From assembly GCF_000471905.2 (NCBI RefSeq), contig NW_006494916.1:308970-372969 (forward strand): a DNA stretch of 64,000 nt, written 5' to 3'. The notes beneath the pieces were generated by a model. The model saw only the letters and a program-made list of their open reading frames with translations. It did not search any database and was not told the origin of the DNA. The DNA comes from Amborella trichopoda. Taxonomy: Eukaryota > Streptophyta > Magnoliopsida > Amborellales > Amborellaceae. A program made the position numbers and the translations under genes. Shown piece after piece: positions 35,954-47,225 of this stretch; positions within the stretch are counted from its first letter, which is position 1, and each line of letters opens with the position of its first letter.

Positions 35954-36122
35954 CTCAGGTTCCTTCGGAGAAAATCTACAGGAGTGGCGATATGAAAAAC
36001 ACCATAGCACCCGTTGATAGCTTCATCAAAGCTCCCCTCCTCACAAAGGTCTGCTTTCCAAAGCGCAAGTCTCTCATTCGCCCCCGACAAATCAAGAAGA
36101 GGCTTTACCTTCTTCATATTTG
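35954..36122 (-). pseudogene. DFR-like exon 2
   Basis: Acceptor TTTTTTAG precedes CAAATATGAAG; donor GTCAGC follows CCTGAG. Encodes [39 protein letters not shown] and FHIATPVDF, typical of the cofactor-binding part of DFR-like proteins. After PVDF the expected closing segment ending in E-P-E is readable only one base out of frame, so one base has been lost near 35965-35975. Confidence 0.87.
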
Positions 36123-36179
36123 CTAAAAAAACCCGTAATCGAGAATAAAGTCAACATATTATGAATGCAATTGGTAGCA

Positions 36180-36356
36180 CAAACATAATCTCACAAATGT
36201 ATGCAACCATAGCTTGAATGTGTCACAAAGTTCGAGAAAGTTTTTTGGAACTTTGAACTTGGTCAATGGAATAAATGCAACCACCTAATTTCACATTCAA
36301 AGGTCAAGATTAAGTGTGACCACCTAGTACAAAAGATAAATGGTCTCATTGTATAC
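36180..36356. mobile_element. MITE copy B, left end eroded
   Basis: Shares GTCACAAAGTTCGAGAAA, GGAACTTTGAACTTGGTCAA and the right end AAATGGTCTCATTGTATAC with the family. The left inverted repeat is not recognisable. Confidence 0.65.
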
Positions 36357-36360
36357 TTTT

Positions 36361-36388
36361 ACTATATATATATATATATATATATACT
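36361..36388. repeat. TA microsatellite
   Basis: About eleven TA units directly after MITE copy B. Confidence 0.95.
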
Positions 36389-36835
36389 CAAATTCTTCCT
36401 TCTGATTGAGTCTCATGGGGTATGCATTTCAAAATAAAATTTTGTCTAATTAGCCTTGTACTTTACGTGTATTCTTGGTCAATTGAAAAGAAAAGAACAA
36501 AAACACATGAAATATGAAATTTATCCATGTGCTTTTAAAAACTAAATCGAAATGAACATTAAAATCAAGAAATAATACACTTATTGTTTCCTATCGCAAT
36601 TTAATATCAAAGTTTATTTAATTCCTTGAAATAAGTGAGATAATATGCTACAAATTTTAGAAATTTCTTAAAAAAAGGAAACAAATATCTAGGGGTATGA
36701 ATAATTGGCATAAATAGGGGAATTATACATTATGTTACTAATAATACGTAATTTCTTATTGATTATTGAGAGAAATCAATATAATGTTTAGAAAATATTT
36801 TGGTCATAAATTACTTTATTCATGCCTTCTGCAAT

Positions 36836-37005
36836 ACATTCATTTACTTTATAAATTATCCCATATTTTTCATAGATACAAGGAATGAGAATGAATAATT
36901 GAATTTATAAGCATGCCATACATTTTCATTTAGACATTTACTTTATAACAACTAGCCCGTATTTTTCATAGATACTAGAAATGAATATGAATAATTGAAT
37001 TTAGT
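36836..37005. repeat. About 94-bp tandem duplication
   Basis: TTTACTTTATA and TTTTTCATAGATAC followed by GAATAATTGAATTTA occur twice, about 94 bp apart. Confidence 0.85.
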
Positions 37006-37105
37006 ATCACATAATAATTCTTTTTATTGATATCTATGTTGGCAATCCTATGAGTTTTATATTTGTTATGCTATTAATTTTAAATGATATTATTAACTAG
37101 GGATT

Positions 37106-37220
37106 GTATACTACGAGACCATTTATTTTTTGTTCAAGGAAGTCACAATCATAGTTAGCCGTTAGACATAAATTCAGTAGATGAAAGTATGTTACAATAT
37201 TCAAGAAACTTTATTTTGGA
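37106..37220. mobile_element. MITE copy C, truncated
   Basis: Begins GTATACTACGAGACCATTTA, continues with AAGTCACAATCATAGTTAG, and breaks off after TTCAAGAAACTTTATTTTGG; the right end is absent. Confidence 0.65.
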
Positions 37221-38857
37221 CGTTTTTTGGGGAATTCAGTGGGGAAAACTGGTCGCTACTGTTTTTTAAAATAGATTAGGAGTTCGCTTTTTGAATTTTA
37301 TTAGTGGGTAGTGTTAGTGGTGGGAATGGAAAGGTAAGCCTTAAAGAGAGATACCAACAATCTTATGTACTTTTTTAGAGGCGAAAATAGAGAGAGAAAG
37401 ATGATTATGAATGAGAAGGTAGGCTTAGTGAGAGAAAAAATTATGAATATTTGGTTTTTTATTTTTTTTGTAAGAGTCATTAATAGGAGAATTTTCATCA
37501 TAAATACAATTGAAAAAGTACTCTAGGTCACTAATAAAAAAAGTATTTTGGAATAATAGATGTGAGAGACTTTTCAACAAGGTGTTCCAGTATGTTTCCT
37601 TATATATTATTGGATAAAAAAATCAATTAATAGACTCCAATATTGTCTTGGGGTTTATTTTATTATTATTTAATAACAAAAACTTAATCATCATTATTAA
37701 TATCATATAATTCATGCCTATCTCATTAATTACCTTTTAATATCTATATTTATGTAATGTTATAAATTTATCCACAATTATTTCTTTCTATCTATATGAT
37801 ATAAACTTTTTATGAAGAAAGTATTCATCTATTGTTATCTTCATTGAGATTTTATAAAGTTCGCAGGGCCTTGCTCACTAGTTAGCTAAATGTGTGGGTT
37901 GAGTGCTCATCTGAGACATTATAAGTTGAGTGATTTACATACAGGTCCTAAATTGTTTAAAAAATACAAAATGCTCTATTTATAGGTATAAATCACAAAG
38001 AAGGTTGGTCAGCTGTCTTTTTTTTTTCATTTTTTTTTTCAAAAGTGCCATGTTGTCTGAGGATGGACTACTCAATCAAAATTTTAAATATGTTTTTTTG
38101 TTTTTTCATCAATCGGGTAATGCCCCAAGCTTTAGAATAGTTCCCTAGGAACAAAAAAGGCTAAAAAAAATTAAATTAAAATTAAACTTCGGTCCTAGAA
38201 TGTCTTCGAACTGAGGGGCAATTTTAGAAAAAAAAAAAAATTGATTGACCTTGTTTGTAATGTCTACAAAGCATTACGTATTTTAGAAAAAAAAAACTTT
38301 ACGATCCATAGATAAATCATTTAAAAGGTTAAAAGAAAGAATGGTGCTATACGTCCAACCTTTTAAATAGTAAAGGGGCGGGGTTGCCACGTTGTTTTCA
38401 TCGGGTGAGAGAGAGTTCTATTAGGTGAGAGGTAAACGTCTTTACAAGTCTTTCCCCAATACTTTTTGGTTTTTCATTGGAGGCTTGCGGAGACGGCATC
38501 CTTTATTTCAAATGCCTCAATTAGACCCTATGGATTGTAAGTTTGAAGTAAAAGTTTAAAAAGCAAAAAGTTTGTAACTTTACATTGTAAAATTAAAATG
38601 CAGCGATGTTGGACCTTTGAATGGATATGTCGGCATAAAGATGCATGTGTACCAAAAAGAAAAGAAAATTCAAGTCCTAAAAATAGTATAAGAAGTCATA
38701 TGATCCTTATGTTTTCAAGATTCTCAAGTACAAATAAATCTACTCTACCCGCATTGCATTTCGAATTTTGAATTTCATAATTCAAGTTGAACATGGATTT
38801 TCAGGCTATTGTAAGGTATCCGATACCAGAACTACATCTGGTAGCAATATTTAGAGT
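37221..38857. other. Non-coding stretch before the Copia element
   Basis: AT-rich with poly-T/poly-A runs. The missing first exon of the DFR-like gene was looked for here and not seen. Confidence 0.45.
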
Positions 38858-39583
38858 TGTACCTTACTTGAATAATATAAGGTAAGCACCAGAGAGAACA
38901 TAAGGGTATTTAAAAGAAAAAATCTAAAAGGGGGTTTTTCACTACCGTAGAGAGAGGACGGGGAGAGGACAACACCTTCCATCCACTAGTGATGACCTCC
39001 ATGAGCGACCATCTCCACTAGCGAGCACCCTCCATCGCTGAGTAACCTACATCCATTGGTAATCATCTTGAAACGCCATTCCAGAGGTCATTTTTGTTAT
39101 TTTTCACACTCTACACTTAGCTGGAAAATAGGAACAGTTGGTGTGCTCTGCGGCTGCCTCTCCAAGCCACTGAAAGACCATCTTTGGGGCTTTTTGAGGT
39201 AGGAAAGATATTATCATGTTGTTGCTTGTGATATAACCTTCTATTTTATCTAAGTTATTGTTGTTCTCTCATTTGATTGTAATCCTCAAGTTTTCGGCAA
39301 AAACTTGATAATAAACTATATTGTAACCTTCATTTGTTTTTAGTAGATTTCTCTCTCGGATTTGCCTTGTGGTTTTTCCCTTCACATTAAAGGGTTTTCC
39401 AATTAAATCTTGTGTTGTGATTGTGCTTGGTGGAACCTTTCTTTCCCTTTTTATGATTTGTGATTTCTATTTTTCCTAGCACTTAGCAAAATGCCCATTT
39501 TCAGTATTTGTAAAACATACATTGTGAGATATGTTTTTTACCTTTGATTCACACGTAGAAGGGAAGGGCATTGCTTCCCAACA
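38858..39583 (+). mobile_element. 5' LTR of the Copia element, outer end worn
   Basis: Matches the 3' LTR from TTTTTTCACTACCGTAGAGA (about 38935) to the end TTCCCAACA. The first 60-80 bp are poorly conserved compared with the 3' LTR, whose start is TGTTGGGTGATTACC, so the outer boundary is approximate. Confidence 0.75.
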
Positions 39584-39585
39584 AC

Positions 39586-39597
39586 TGGTATCAGGGC
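39586..39597 (+). other. Primer-binding site of the Copia element
   Basis: TGGTATCAGGGC, two bases after the LTR end. It differs by one base from TGGTATCAGAGC, the usual plant site complementary to initiator methionine tRNA. Confidence 0.9.
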
Positions 39598-39641
39598 ATT
39601 TGCACATCAAGTGTTTGGCTTTATTTATGTGTAAATCAAAG

Positions 39642-40470
39642 ATGGATGCAAATACCTCTACACAGATGAATAGTTTGAATGGGGGTAATTGGTCAATTTG
39701 GAAGGCCAAGATGGAAGACCTTCTCTATTATAGAGAATTCTATTCGCCAATTGAGAGGATTGAGAGGATAGAGAAGAAGTTGGAAACCATCACCGATGAT
39801 GAATGGAAGAAGTTAGACTGGAAAGCAACTGCTTGCATCCCGCAATGGTTGAACGATACTGTGTTCCACCATGTATCAATGGAAACTAGTTCAATTTCCT
39901 TGTGGAAGAAAATTGCATAATTTGTATGAAAAAAAGACGGTCAGAAATAAGGTATTTTTAATTAGAAAACTTGTAAACTTGAAGTTTAAAGAGAACGGGC
40001 CAGTTACGGAGCACTTGAATGAAATGCAAAGCATTGTAAATCAGTTCGCAGCTATGAAAATGGTGCTAGATGATGAGCTGCAAGCACTGTTGTTGTTGAG
40101 CTCATTACTTGACACTTGGGAGACCCTTGTTGTATCCCTTAGCAACTCGGCACCCAATGGGATTGTTATCATGAGCCAAGTTACAAGTAGTTTGTTGAAT
40201 AAAGAAGTGAGAAGAAAATCTTTAGATTCCTCCCACTCACACGCATTAGTCACTGAAGAACAGGGGATACTGAAGAATAGAGAAAATCACAACCAAAGCA
40301 AATCAAAAGGGAGATCCAAGTCAAAAGGAATGACTTGTTACTATTGCAAGAAGCCCGGACATATGGAGAAGGAGTTTCAGAAGTTCAAAAGAGATCAAAA
40401 AGAAGGAAAATGTGGTGATGGAAACAAAGAACATCAGGAAACCACTGCAGTTGCATCTGGTGATAGTATA
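39642..40470 (+). pseudogene. Copia gag, frameshifted
   Basis: Starts at ATG 39642 (MDANTSTQMNSLNGGNWSIW, then KAKMEDLL), 45 bp after the primer site. The first frame ends at TAA 39918-39920. The protein continues in the next frame with EKKTVRNKVFLIRKLVNLKF, TEHLNEMQSIVNQF and LLLLSSLLDTWETLVVSLSN. The zinc knuckle CYYCKKPGHMEKEF (40336-40377) has phenylalanine in place of the last metal-binding cysteine. Gag would package the element RNA in particles; this one would lack both continuity and a proper RNA-binding knuckle. Confidence 0.87.
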
Positions 40471-40674
40471 ATATTCTCGACATGTGGTAAAGGTTGTTTT
40501 AGTGCAGCATGTGATGATTCAAATTGGGTGATTGATTCAGGAGCATCCTTCCATGCTACTTCACACAGAGATTTCTATACCATGTACAAGTCGGGAGACT
40601 TTAGTTTGGTAATGAAGGGAAATAATGGAGTATCTAAAATTGTTGCATTACTACCAATACCGGCTACAAGTTGA
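40471..40674 (+). pseudogene. Copia protease, truncated
   Basis: Same frame as the second gag part. WVIDSGASFHATSHRDFYTM contains the aspartic protease active-site motif DSGAS (40534-40548), which is intact. The frame stops at 40674, well before the region reaches integrase. 40675-40900 continues in other frames. Confidence 0.85.
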
Positions 40675-40879
40675 TCCTCAAGGATGTGAGACATGTTCCA
40701 TACATTAGATTGAATATCATATCAACAGGAATGCTTGATAATTAAGGCCATGAGTCACAATTTGGCAATGGAGGGTGGAAGTTGAAAAACGGCTCTCTTG
40801 TTGTGACAAGAAGCAATAAATGCAACTTTCTCTACAAGATTGAAGCCCAGCTATCCAAAGGTGAGGTGAATAGTGTCTT

Positions 40880-41815
40880 TGAAGAATCTCTATCTGATTT
40901 GTGGCATTAGTGATTGGGCACATGAGTGAGAAAGGTTTGGAGATTTTGGTGAAGACAAATTCTATTCCAAGTCTCAAAGGCACATCCTTAACCCCTTGTG
41001 ATCATTGTTTAAGAGGAAAACATTATAGAGTTTTCTTTTCACATGCTAAAACTAAACGGGATATTGAAATACTTGATTTAGTTTACTATGATGTATGTGG
41101 TCTTATGACTGTGAAAACTATTGGTGGTGCTTTGTATTTTGTCACTTTCATTGATAATGCATCCAAGAAAGTTTGGAGTTTTTCCATGAAGAGCAAAGAC
41201 CAAGTATTTGAAATTTTTCAAAAGTTTTATGTCATGGTTGAAAGAGAAACATCAAAGTCCTTGAAATGCCTTCGCATAGTTAATGGTGGAGAGTACACCT
41301 CAAGGAAGTTTGACGATTATTGTGCTAAGCATGGCATACGACATAAGAAGATTGTTTTCTCCACACTGCAATATAATGGTGTTGTAGAAAGAATGAATCA
41401 TACCATAATAGAAAGGGTTAGAAGCATTATTTTCTCAGCTAAGTTATCGAAGGAGTTTTGGGGTGAAGCTATGAATACGACATGCTACTTGATAAATCTA
41501 TCTCTTTCAGCTCTATTAGAAGGGGATGTGCCAGAAAGAGTGTGGACCGACATAGATGTATCCTACTCACACTTGAGAGTCTTTAGATGCAAGGCTTTCA
41601 TACATGTACTTAAAGAACATCGAAGCAAGTTAGATGACAAAGCAACCCAATATGTATTTCTAGGTTATGGAGATGATGAATTTGTGTACAGGTTGTGGGA
41701 TCCCAAGGCCAAGAAGTTACATAGAAACCGAGATGTGATCTTCCATGAAAACCAAACACTTTCTAATTTTGATAAGGAAGAACCGCTAAAGAGGCTTGTA
41801 GATGAGCTATCATAA
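40880..41815 (+). pseudogene. Copia integrase with one catalytic Asp lost
   Basis: A zinc-binding N-terminal part is present: LWH (then a frame break), GHMSEKGLEIL and PCDHCLRGK. In the core, the first aspartate is in YYDVCGLM and the glutamate in NGVVERMN (41387-41389). The second aspartate, normally in a DNGGEY block, is valine here (RIVNGGEY, codon 41279-41281). The C-terminal part, KATQYVFLGYGDDEFVYRLW and KLHRNRDVIFHE, is typical of Copia. Open from 40901 to 41815. Without the D-D-E triad it could not integrate DNA. Confidence 0.9.
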
Positions 41816-42059
41816 GCACAAAGTCCCTTTACCCATGCATAATGATGATGGACATCAAGTTCAAGATGAAGATGATCAAGTTTGGGGTGGTAAGACTCCT
41901 CAAAATGATGATGTACATGATGATGTTGAGCAAGGGGAGCAACCTCCTCAAGAAGAACCACCTATGGTCAGAAGGTCACAAAGGGAACGAAAAGCCTCAA
42001 CAAAATATCCATCATCAGAGTATGTCACACTCACTAAAAGTGGTGAACCATAAAGTTTT

Positions 42060-42802
42060 AAAGAAGCTATAGTACATAAGTAAAAGGAACAATGAAAGAA
42101 ATTCATGCAAGAAGAAATTGAATCATTACATAAGAACATAACCTATGAGCATGTTGAGCTACCAAAAGGACGACAAGCTTTGAAGAACAAGTGGGTATTT
42201 AGGTTGAAAAATGAAGATGACAATAAAAAAATGAGGTACAAGGCAAGGGTGGTTGTCAAGGGATTCGAGCAGAAAAAGGGTGTTGATTTTGATGAAATAT
42301 TTTCTCTCGTTGTGAAGATGACTTCTATTCGCACCATCTTAGGTTTAGCTGCTAGTCAAGACTTGGAGATTGAGCAGTTAGATGTCAAGACAACTTTCTT
42401 GCATGAAGATCTAAAGGACAAAACATATATGGAACAACGAGAAGGTTTCCTAGTGAAGGGCAAGGAGCACATGATATGCAAGTTGAAGAAGAGCTTATAT
42501 GGATTGAAGCAAGCTCCACGACAATGGTACCAAAAATTCGACTCTTTATGATGAGTCATGGTTTTACTAGAACCTCATACCATTATGTTGACCTTAGAAA
42601 GTATTATGAGTCTTCATTTATTATTCTCATGTTATATGTTGATGATATGCTTATCGTTTGTCAAGATGCTAATTTGATTGATAAGTTGAAGAAAGAATTG
42701 AATAAGGTTTTTTACATGAAGGACCTAAGGGCTGCAAAACAAATTTTGGGCATGACAATCAAGCGTGATAGGAAGAACAAAAAGTTGTGGCTTTCACAAT
42801 AA
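42060..42802 (+). pseudogene. Copia reverse transcriptase, frameshifted
   Basis: 42105-42551 holds LKNKWVFRLKNEDD, YKARVVVKGFEQKKGVDFDE, SIRTILGLAASQDLEIEQLD and LKKSLYGLKQAPRQWYQKFD, then a stop. The next frame carries YVDD (42635-42646) in MLYVDDMLIVCQDAN, then ILGMTIKRDRKNKKLWLSQ and TAA at 42800-42802. Both aspartates of YVDD are kept. Confidence 0.9.
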
Positions 42803-43597
42803 AAGTACATTGAAAAGGTGCTTGAAATATTCAACATGAAGAATGTCAAGCCAGTCAGTCCATCAGCTAATCATTTCAAGTTGAGTGTCAAGTTATCTCC
42901 AACCAGCAATGAAGAGAAGAAAGAAATGGAGAAGAACCCCTATGCTTCAGTTGTATGGAGTTTGATATACGCTATGGTGTGCACAAGGCCTGACATAGCA
43001 CATGCCACCGATGTAGTTAGCATATACTTGGCAAATCCAAGCAAACAACATTGGGAAGTTGTAAAATGGATTCTAAGGTATCTAAGAGGCACATCTAAAG
43101 TTTGTCTATGTTTTGAAAACTCATCACCCTTGTTAGAAGGATATACAAATGTGAATATGGCAGGAGATCTTGATAGAAGAAAGTCTACTTCGCGTTACTT
43201 GTTTACTTTTGCAGGAGGAGCCATTTCTTAGCACTTAAAGTTGCAAAAATGTGTCGCACTTTCGACTATAGAGGCAGAGTATATTGCTGCCACAGAAGCC
43301 TATAAGGAGATGCTATGGTTGAATCGTTTTCTTATGGAGTTGGGTTTGAAGCAAAAGGAGTACGTAGTTAGAAGTGATAGTCAAAGCGCCATTGATCTGA
43401 GCAAGAATGCTACATTTCACTCTAGAACTACGTACAATGAGGTGCGGTATCATTGGATTCGAGATATCTTAGAAAATGTGTTGATGAAGATTTGCAAAAT
43501 CAATACCGATCGAAATCCATCAGACATGATGACAAAGACAGTACCAAAGGAGAAGCATGAGTTATGCAGAGCTTTGGCAGACATAAGTGTCATGTGA
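42803..43597 (+). pseudogene. Copia RT connection and RNase H, with nonsense codons
   Basis: Same frame as the YVDD part: PYASVVWSLIYAMVCTRPDI, HWEVVKWILRYLRGTSK, a TAG at 43229-43231 where tryptophan is usual, then KCVALSTIEAEYIAATEAYK, RSDSQSAIDLSKNATFHSRT and HWIRDILEN. Ends at TGA 43595-43597, a natural-looking end about 46 bp before the 3' LTR. RNase H acidic residues in STIEAEY and SDSQSA are kept. Confidence 0.9.
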
Positions 43598-43630
43598 GCA
43601 TCCAGTATGGGGGAGCTCCCCTCATGGGTA

Positions 43631-43641
43631 TGGAGGAAGAG
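43631..43641 (+). other. Polypurine tract of the Copia element
   Basis: TGGAGGAAGAG lies two bases before the 3' LTR start TGTTGGG, where plus-strand priming is expected. Confidence 0.65.
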
Positions 43642-43643
43642 TT

Positions 43644-44387
43644 TGTTGGGTGATTACCTTATGGGGTCTAGCCCCATAAGGAGTTAAAAAAAAAGGGACC
43701 CAATAAAATAAGAAAAGGTTAGAGAGAGAGAGAGAGAATATATGAGTGTTTAAAAGACAAAACTCAAAATGGGTTTTTTCACTACCGTAGAGAGAGAATG
43801 GGGAGATGGCAGCACCTTCTATCCACCAGTGATGACCTCCATGAGCGACGATCTCCACTAGCGAGCACCATTAGTGTGTATCTCGATAGGCCATTTTTGC
43901 TATTTCCCACACTCTACACTCAGCTGGAAAATAAGAACAATTGGTGTGCTCTACGGCTGCTACTCCAAGCTATTGGAAAACTATCTTTGGGATTTTTTGA
44001 GATGGGAAAGAGATTATCATGTTGATGCTTGTGAGGTAACCTTGTATTTTCTCTAAGTTATTGTTGTTCTCTCATTTGATTGTAAGCCTCAAGGTTTGGG
44101 CAAAAAATTGAAAAGAAACTATAATGTAACCCTCATTTGTTTTTAGTGGATTCCTCTCTCCAATTTGTTCTGTGGTTTTTTCCTTTACGTAGAAGGGTTT
44201 TCAACATTAAAAAATTGTGTTGTGAGTGTGCTTGGTAGAACTTTCCTTTCCCCTTTTGTAATTTGTGATTTCTATTTTTGTTGGCACTTAGCAAATTGCC
44301 CAATTTCAATATTTGTAAAACATACATTGTGGGATATGTTTTTACCTTTGATTCACACATAGAAGGGAAAGGCATTGGTTCCCAACA
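43644..44387 (+). mobile_element. 3' LTR of the Copia element
   Basis: Starts TGTTGGGTGATTACC and ends TTCCCAACA, with TG/CA ends and a short inverted TGTTGGG/CCCAACA pair. About 744 bp. A hairpin (CTTATGGGG / CCCCATAAG) lies near the start. The five bases after it are ATGTA; no matching repeat was found at the worn 5' end. Confidence 0.92.
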
Positions 44388-45050
44388 ATGTAGTATGGGA
44401 TTGTATGTGATGCAGCTTAGGGTCTTGCCACTAAGACCACACACTAATTATGCAACGAAGCAAGGATCCACTCTGGAATGTGGAGGCATATTTTAGATGA
44501 GCTGCTTCATTCACTCCTTATCTATGTATCCTCTAATATCTTAACTGAAATATGGGAAGGTTGACAATCCAAGGCTGTTTTTGTCATGTCTTATGTTTCT
44601 TTTCTTTTTTTTTGGCACATTTGCCCATGGATTTTATGCAATGTCTGCCATTTTTCTATTTTTACTTATTAATGCCTTCTTGGTTTTCATTAAGTTGTGG
44701 CACTTTTAGAATTTCACCACACTTATCCTTTCTTTCTTTTTTTGTTTTTTTTTTGGGTGTGGCGCCTTTTTGTGTTTTCAAAATATCCATTTTCTTTGAC
44801 ATATTGTAGTCATGGCATCTTTGTTGTTTTCAACATGTCTGTCTTTTTTTCTTTCTTTGTATTTGGACTTAACCCACAAAGCTCTTTTGAGTTTTCACTG
44901 TGCCTACCCTTGATTTACTTTTTACCACCTTCTAGATTCATAATATTTAATTCTGAGTGTTAGAGGCCTGGCGCAGGTCTTAGTGGCGCCTTTTTCCTTC
45001 TTTCGTGTGTTGTCATATCTAACTTGTCGGGTAGTTTGTGTCGGAATTAG
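44388..45050. other. Non-coding, T-rich stretch
   Basis: Frames here (e.g. 44552-44809) are phenylalanine-rich products of poly-T and are not genes. Confidence 0.5.
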
Positions 45051-45059
45051 TAGAGGCAC

Positions 45060-45216
45060 GGGGTGTGTAAATCCTTTTAAGGTCATATGACTAGGACTAA
45101 TATGTGTAATGCTATTTAAGGTCGTAAGACTAGGACAAAGGTATGTGTAACACCTTTAGAGGTCATGTGAATAGGACCACATGTGTAATGCCCATCAAGA
45201 TCATATAACTAGGACC
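45060..45216. repeat. About 40-bp tandem repeat, four units
   Basis: Units share ATGTGTAATGC-like, AAGGTCATATGACTAGGAC-like blocks, spaced about 38-41 bp. Confidence 0.88.
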
Positions 45217-45384
45217 AAGACCGACCGTTTAATATCATGAGGTTATCAGACGATGTTTTAGGCCTTTGATTCCCTAGAAATCTGTTTATTAAAATATGTG
45301 ATCATGACTTCCCAAAATATAACCAAAGAGCTAACACACTCAAGGATCAAATTGAGATACTTGTGAAGCTTCAAGGAAAGGAAA

Positions 45385-45880
45385 ATGCAAGTTGATATCT
45401 TATTTCAATTATTCCTTTCTATTTTTTCTTATTCTCTTCTAATCTTTATCCTATTTTTTTTCTCTTTTTGTTTCTCTTTTTCCTTCATTTGGTCTCTGAT
45501 CTTTTATTCATTGTTCTTCCTTTTTAATAAATTCTAGAAAAGAAGACGTTTGAATGGGTTAGAATTAATATTTTTTTTATTTTTCCTTCATTTTACAGCC
45601 CATATTCATATACGTGCATTACTAGAAGAGATATTTATGAATCTTAAAGGAGATGAATGTTGAAAGAGTGTACAGTAAAAAAGAAGAAGAAAGTCTCGTT
45701 GATACCTTCTTGGAATTATTCCTTTCTATTTCACCTTAATTTTCTTCTAATATGTATCTCGTTTTCCTCTATTTTTGTTTCACTTTTTCTTTTTTTCCTG
45801 TAATCTCTTAATTTTTTTCTTCTTTTTCAAAGCCCTAGAAGAGAAGCTTGAAATCTCTTTTTCTTTCATTTTCTTTTGAT
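45385..45880. repeat. About 300-bp diverged duplication, T/C-rich
   Basis: GTTGATATCTTATTTCAATT at about 45391 and GTTGATACCTTCTTGGAATT at about 45699 each begin a matching pyrimidine-rich stretch containing ATTATTCCTTTCTATTT. Confidence 0.7.
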
Positions 45881-47225
45881 CTTGTATTTCTTCTCTAAAG
45901 CAAGTGTGATTAAAATATGTGCTAGGAAAAAAGATGAAAAATTGGCAATATTTCATATATTCTATTAATGAAAGGTTTCTATACTTTCCCTGCAACATAG
46001 AAGATCTATGCTTCCCTTACCATCCAACAATCCAATTTTGATCAAGAGAGCCATTCACCGTTTGATATTAGATCCGATGTCTCAAATTATTTTATTTTTA
46101 GGTTTTTTTATACAAATTGTATGAATATGAAATTTGGTACGTACCATCTTCTCATTGGAGCGCACCTATAAAATTTATTAAAAATAAAATTTTGATAAAA
46201 TATAATGACCAAAACACCCATTGAAAATTTTAGGGGTATTTTGGTCATTTTATTTCATTAGAAATATTTTTTAAAATATTTTTCACAGGTGTGAGTTTAA
46301 TTGAGGATTGGACTTCCAAAATTTGGTAACAAAATAATTTATACAAAAAACTAAAAATAAAATAGTTTAAAGACGTGATATTGTGATTGGGGCAATCTTA
46401 ACCCTCCATTCAGAATGGATGGTTGGAGAAGGGGAAATATATAAGTTTTATGCTGTAGGGAAGCATAGAAAGCTTGTCGTCTTTCTCTCATCTTTTATTT
46501 TATTTTATTTCTACAACATAAGAAGTTTGGAAGAGCTAGAATTTTTGGTGATAAAATAGAAAGTTTGAAAATGCCTAATGCCTACGTTTTTTCTTACCAT
46601 GCGTATTCCAATGTGAATTCTAAGCATACATACTATTACTCTTCTCCAAATGGATCTCGAAAAGGCAAGCTTTGAAATTGGAGCTCTCTTCTAATGTTCC
46701 ACTTTCAAAGGGGGAAATTATTATGATTAATTCTTATCCAAGTTAAAATGGTATTGAATATTAAAGTTTGCATATATGAGGGTTGTGAAGCCCTCTTTAC
46801 ATTCAAAGCATGACACTCAAAATAATATTGTTTACACATGGGATGAATAATCATTGCATAAATAAAGCATGTAACAGTGAAGTCATCTAAAAGGCATCCT
46901 AAAATAAAATACCAAATGAATATTATTTTTCAATACTTATTTTAAAATATGCAAATTTTATGACCATATTTTTAAAAACTCAAATTATTTAAAATTTGTT
47001 TAAATATAGGTGATATTGTAGTTATAAATTAAAATTTATAATTCACAAACAACATAATTAATAAACCAAATTAACCTGAAGATATCTACTAATTATAATA
47101 TATTACCTATAAAAAATAACAAGGTAAGTATAATATTTTTATGAATATCATAATTATGTATATCTAATTATGAATATTATCATACAAATTTATTTTTATT
47201 ACAAAGTTATTAATATTAGGGAAAA

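Larger units (their letters stand above)
25659..36122 (-). pseudogene. Dihydroflavonol 4-reductase-like gene (SDR family), disabled
   Basis: The family are NADPH-dependent cytosolic reductases of flavonoid metabolism (DFR, anthocyanidin reductase, vestitone reductase); the wording here is closest to DFR-like proteins. Five exons lie on the minus strand: 36122-35954, 28779-28585, 27824-27665, 27475-27284, 25806-25659. Most introns have GT-AG ends and compatible phases. Catalytic serine (FTSS), tyrosine and lysine (YLVSK) are kept. Three lesions are seen: one base missing at the end of the 35954-36122 exon, a TAA codon at 27444-27446, and one base missing at about 27410. The exon with the start codon and Rossmann glycine motif was not found. 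Sequencing errors could explain single lesions, but three plus a missing exon favour a pseudogene. Confidence 0.87.
38858..44387 (+). mobile_element. Decayed Ty1/Copia LTR retrotransposon (TNT1-94-like)
   Basis: Two related LTRs (about 38858-39583 and 43644-44387) flank a primer-binding site, gag, protease, integrase, reverse transcriptase and RNase H, in that order, which defines Ty1/Copia. The wording of gag (NWSIWKAKMEDLL) and pol resembles the TNT1-94-type polyproteins annotated widely in plants. Each domain carries stops or frameshifts, and the integrase and zinc-knuckle have lost key residues, so this copy cannot move itself. It lies upstream of the DFR-like exons and could sit in that gene's first intron, but exon 1 was not found on either side. 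Confidence 0.92.

Noticed and set aside
44552-44963. Phenylalanine-rich frames resembling membrane proteins
   Set aside because: Poly-T sequence yields runs of Phe; there are no flanking signals or conserved motifs.
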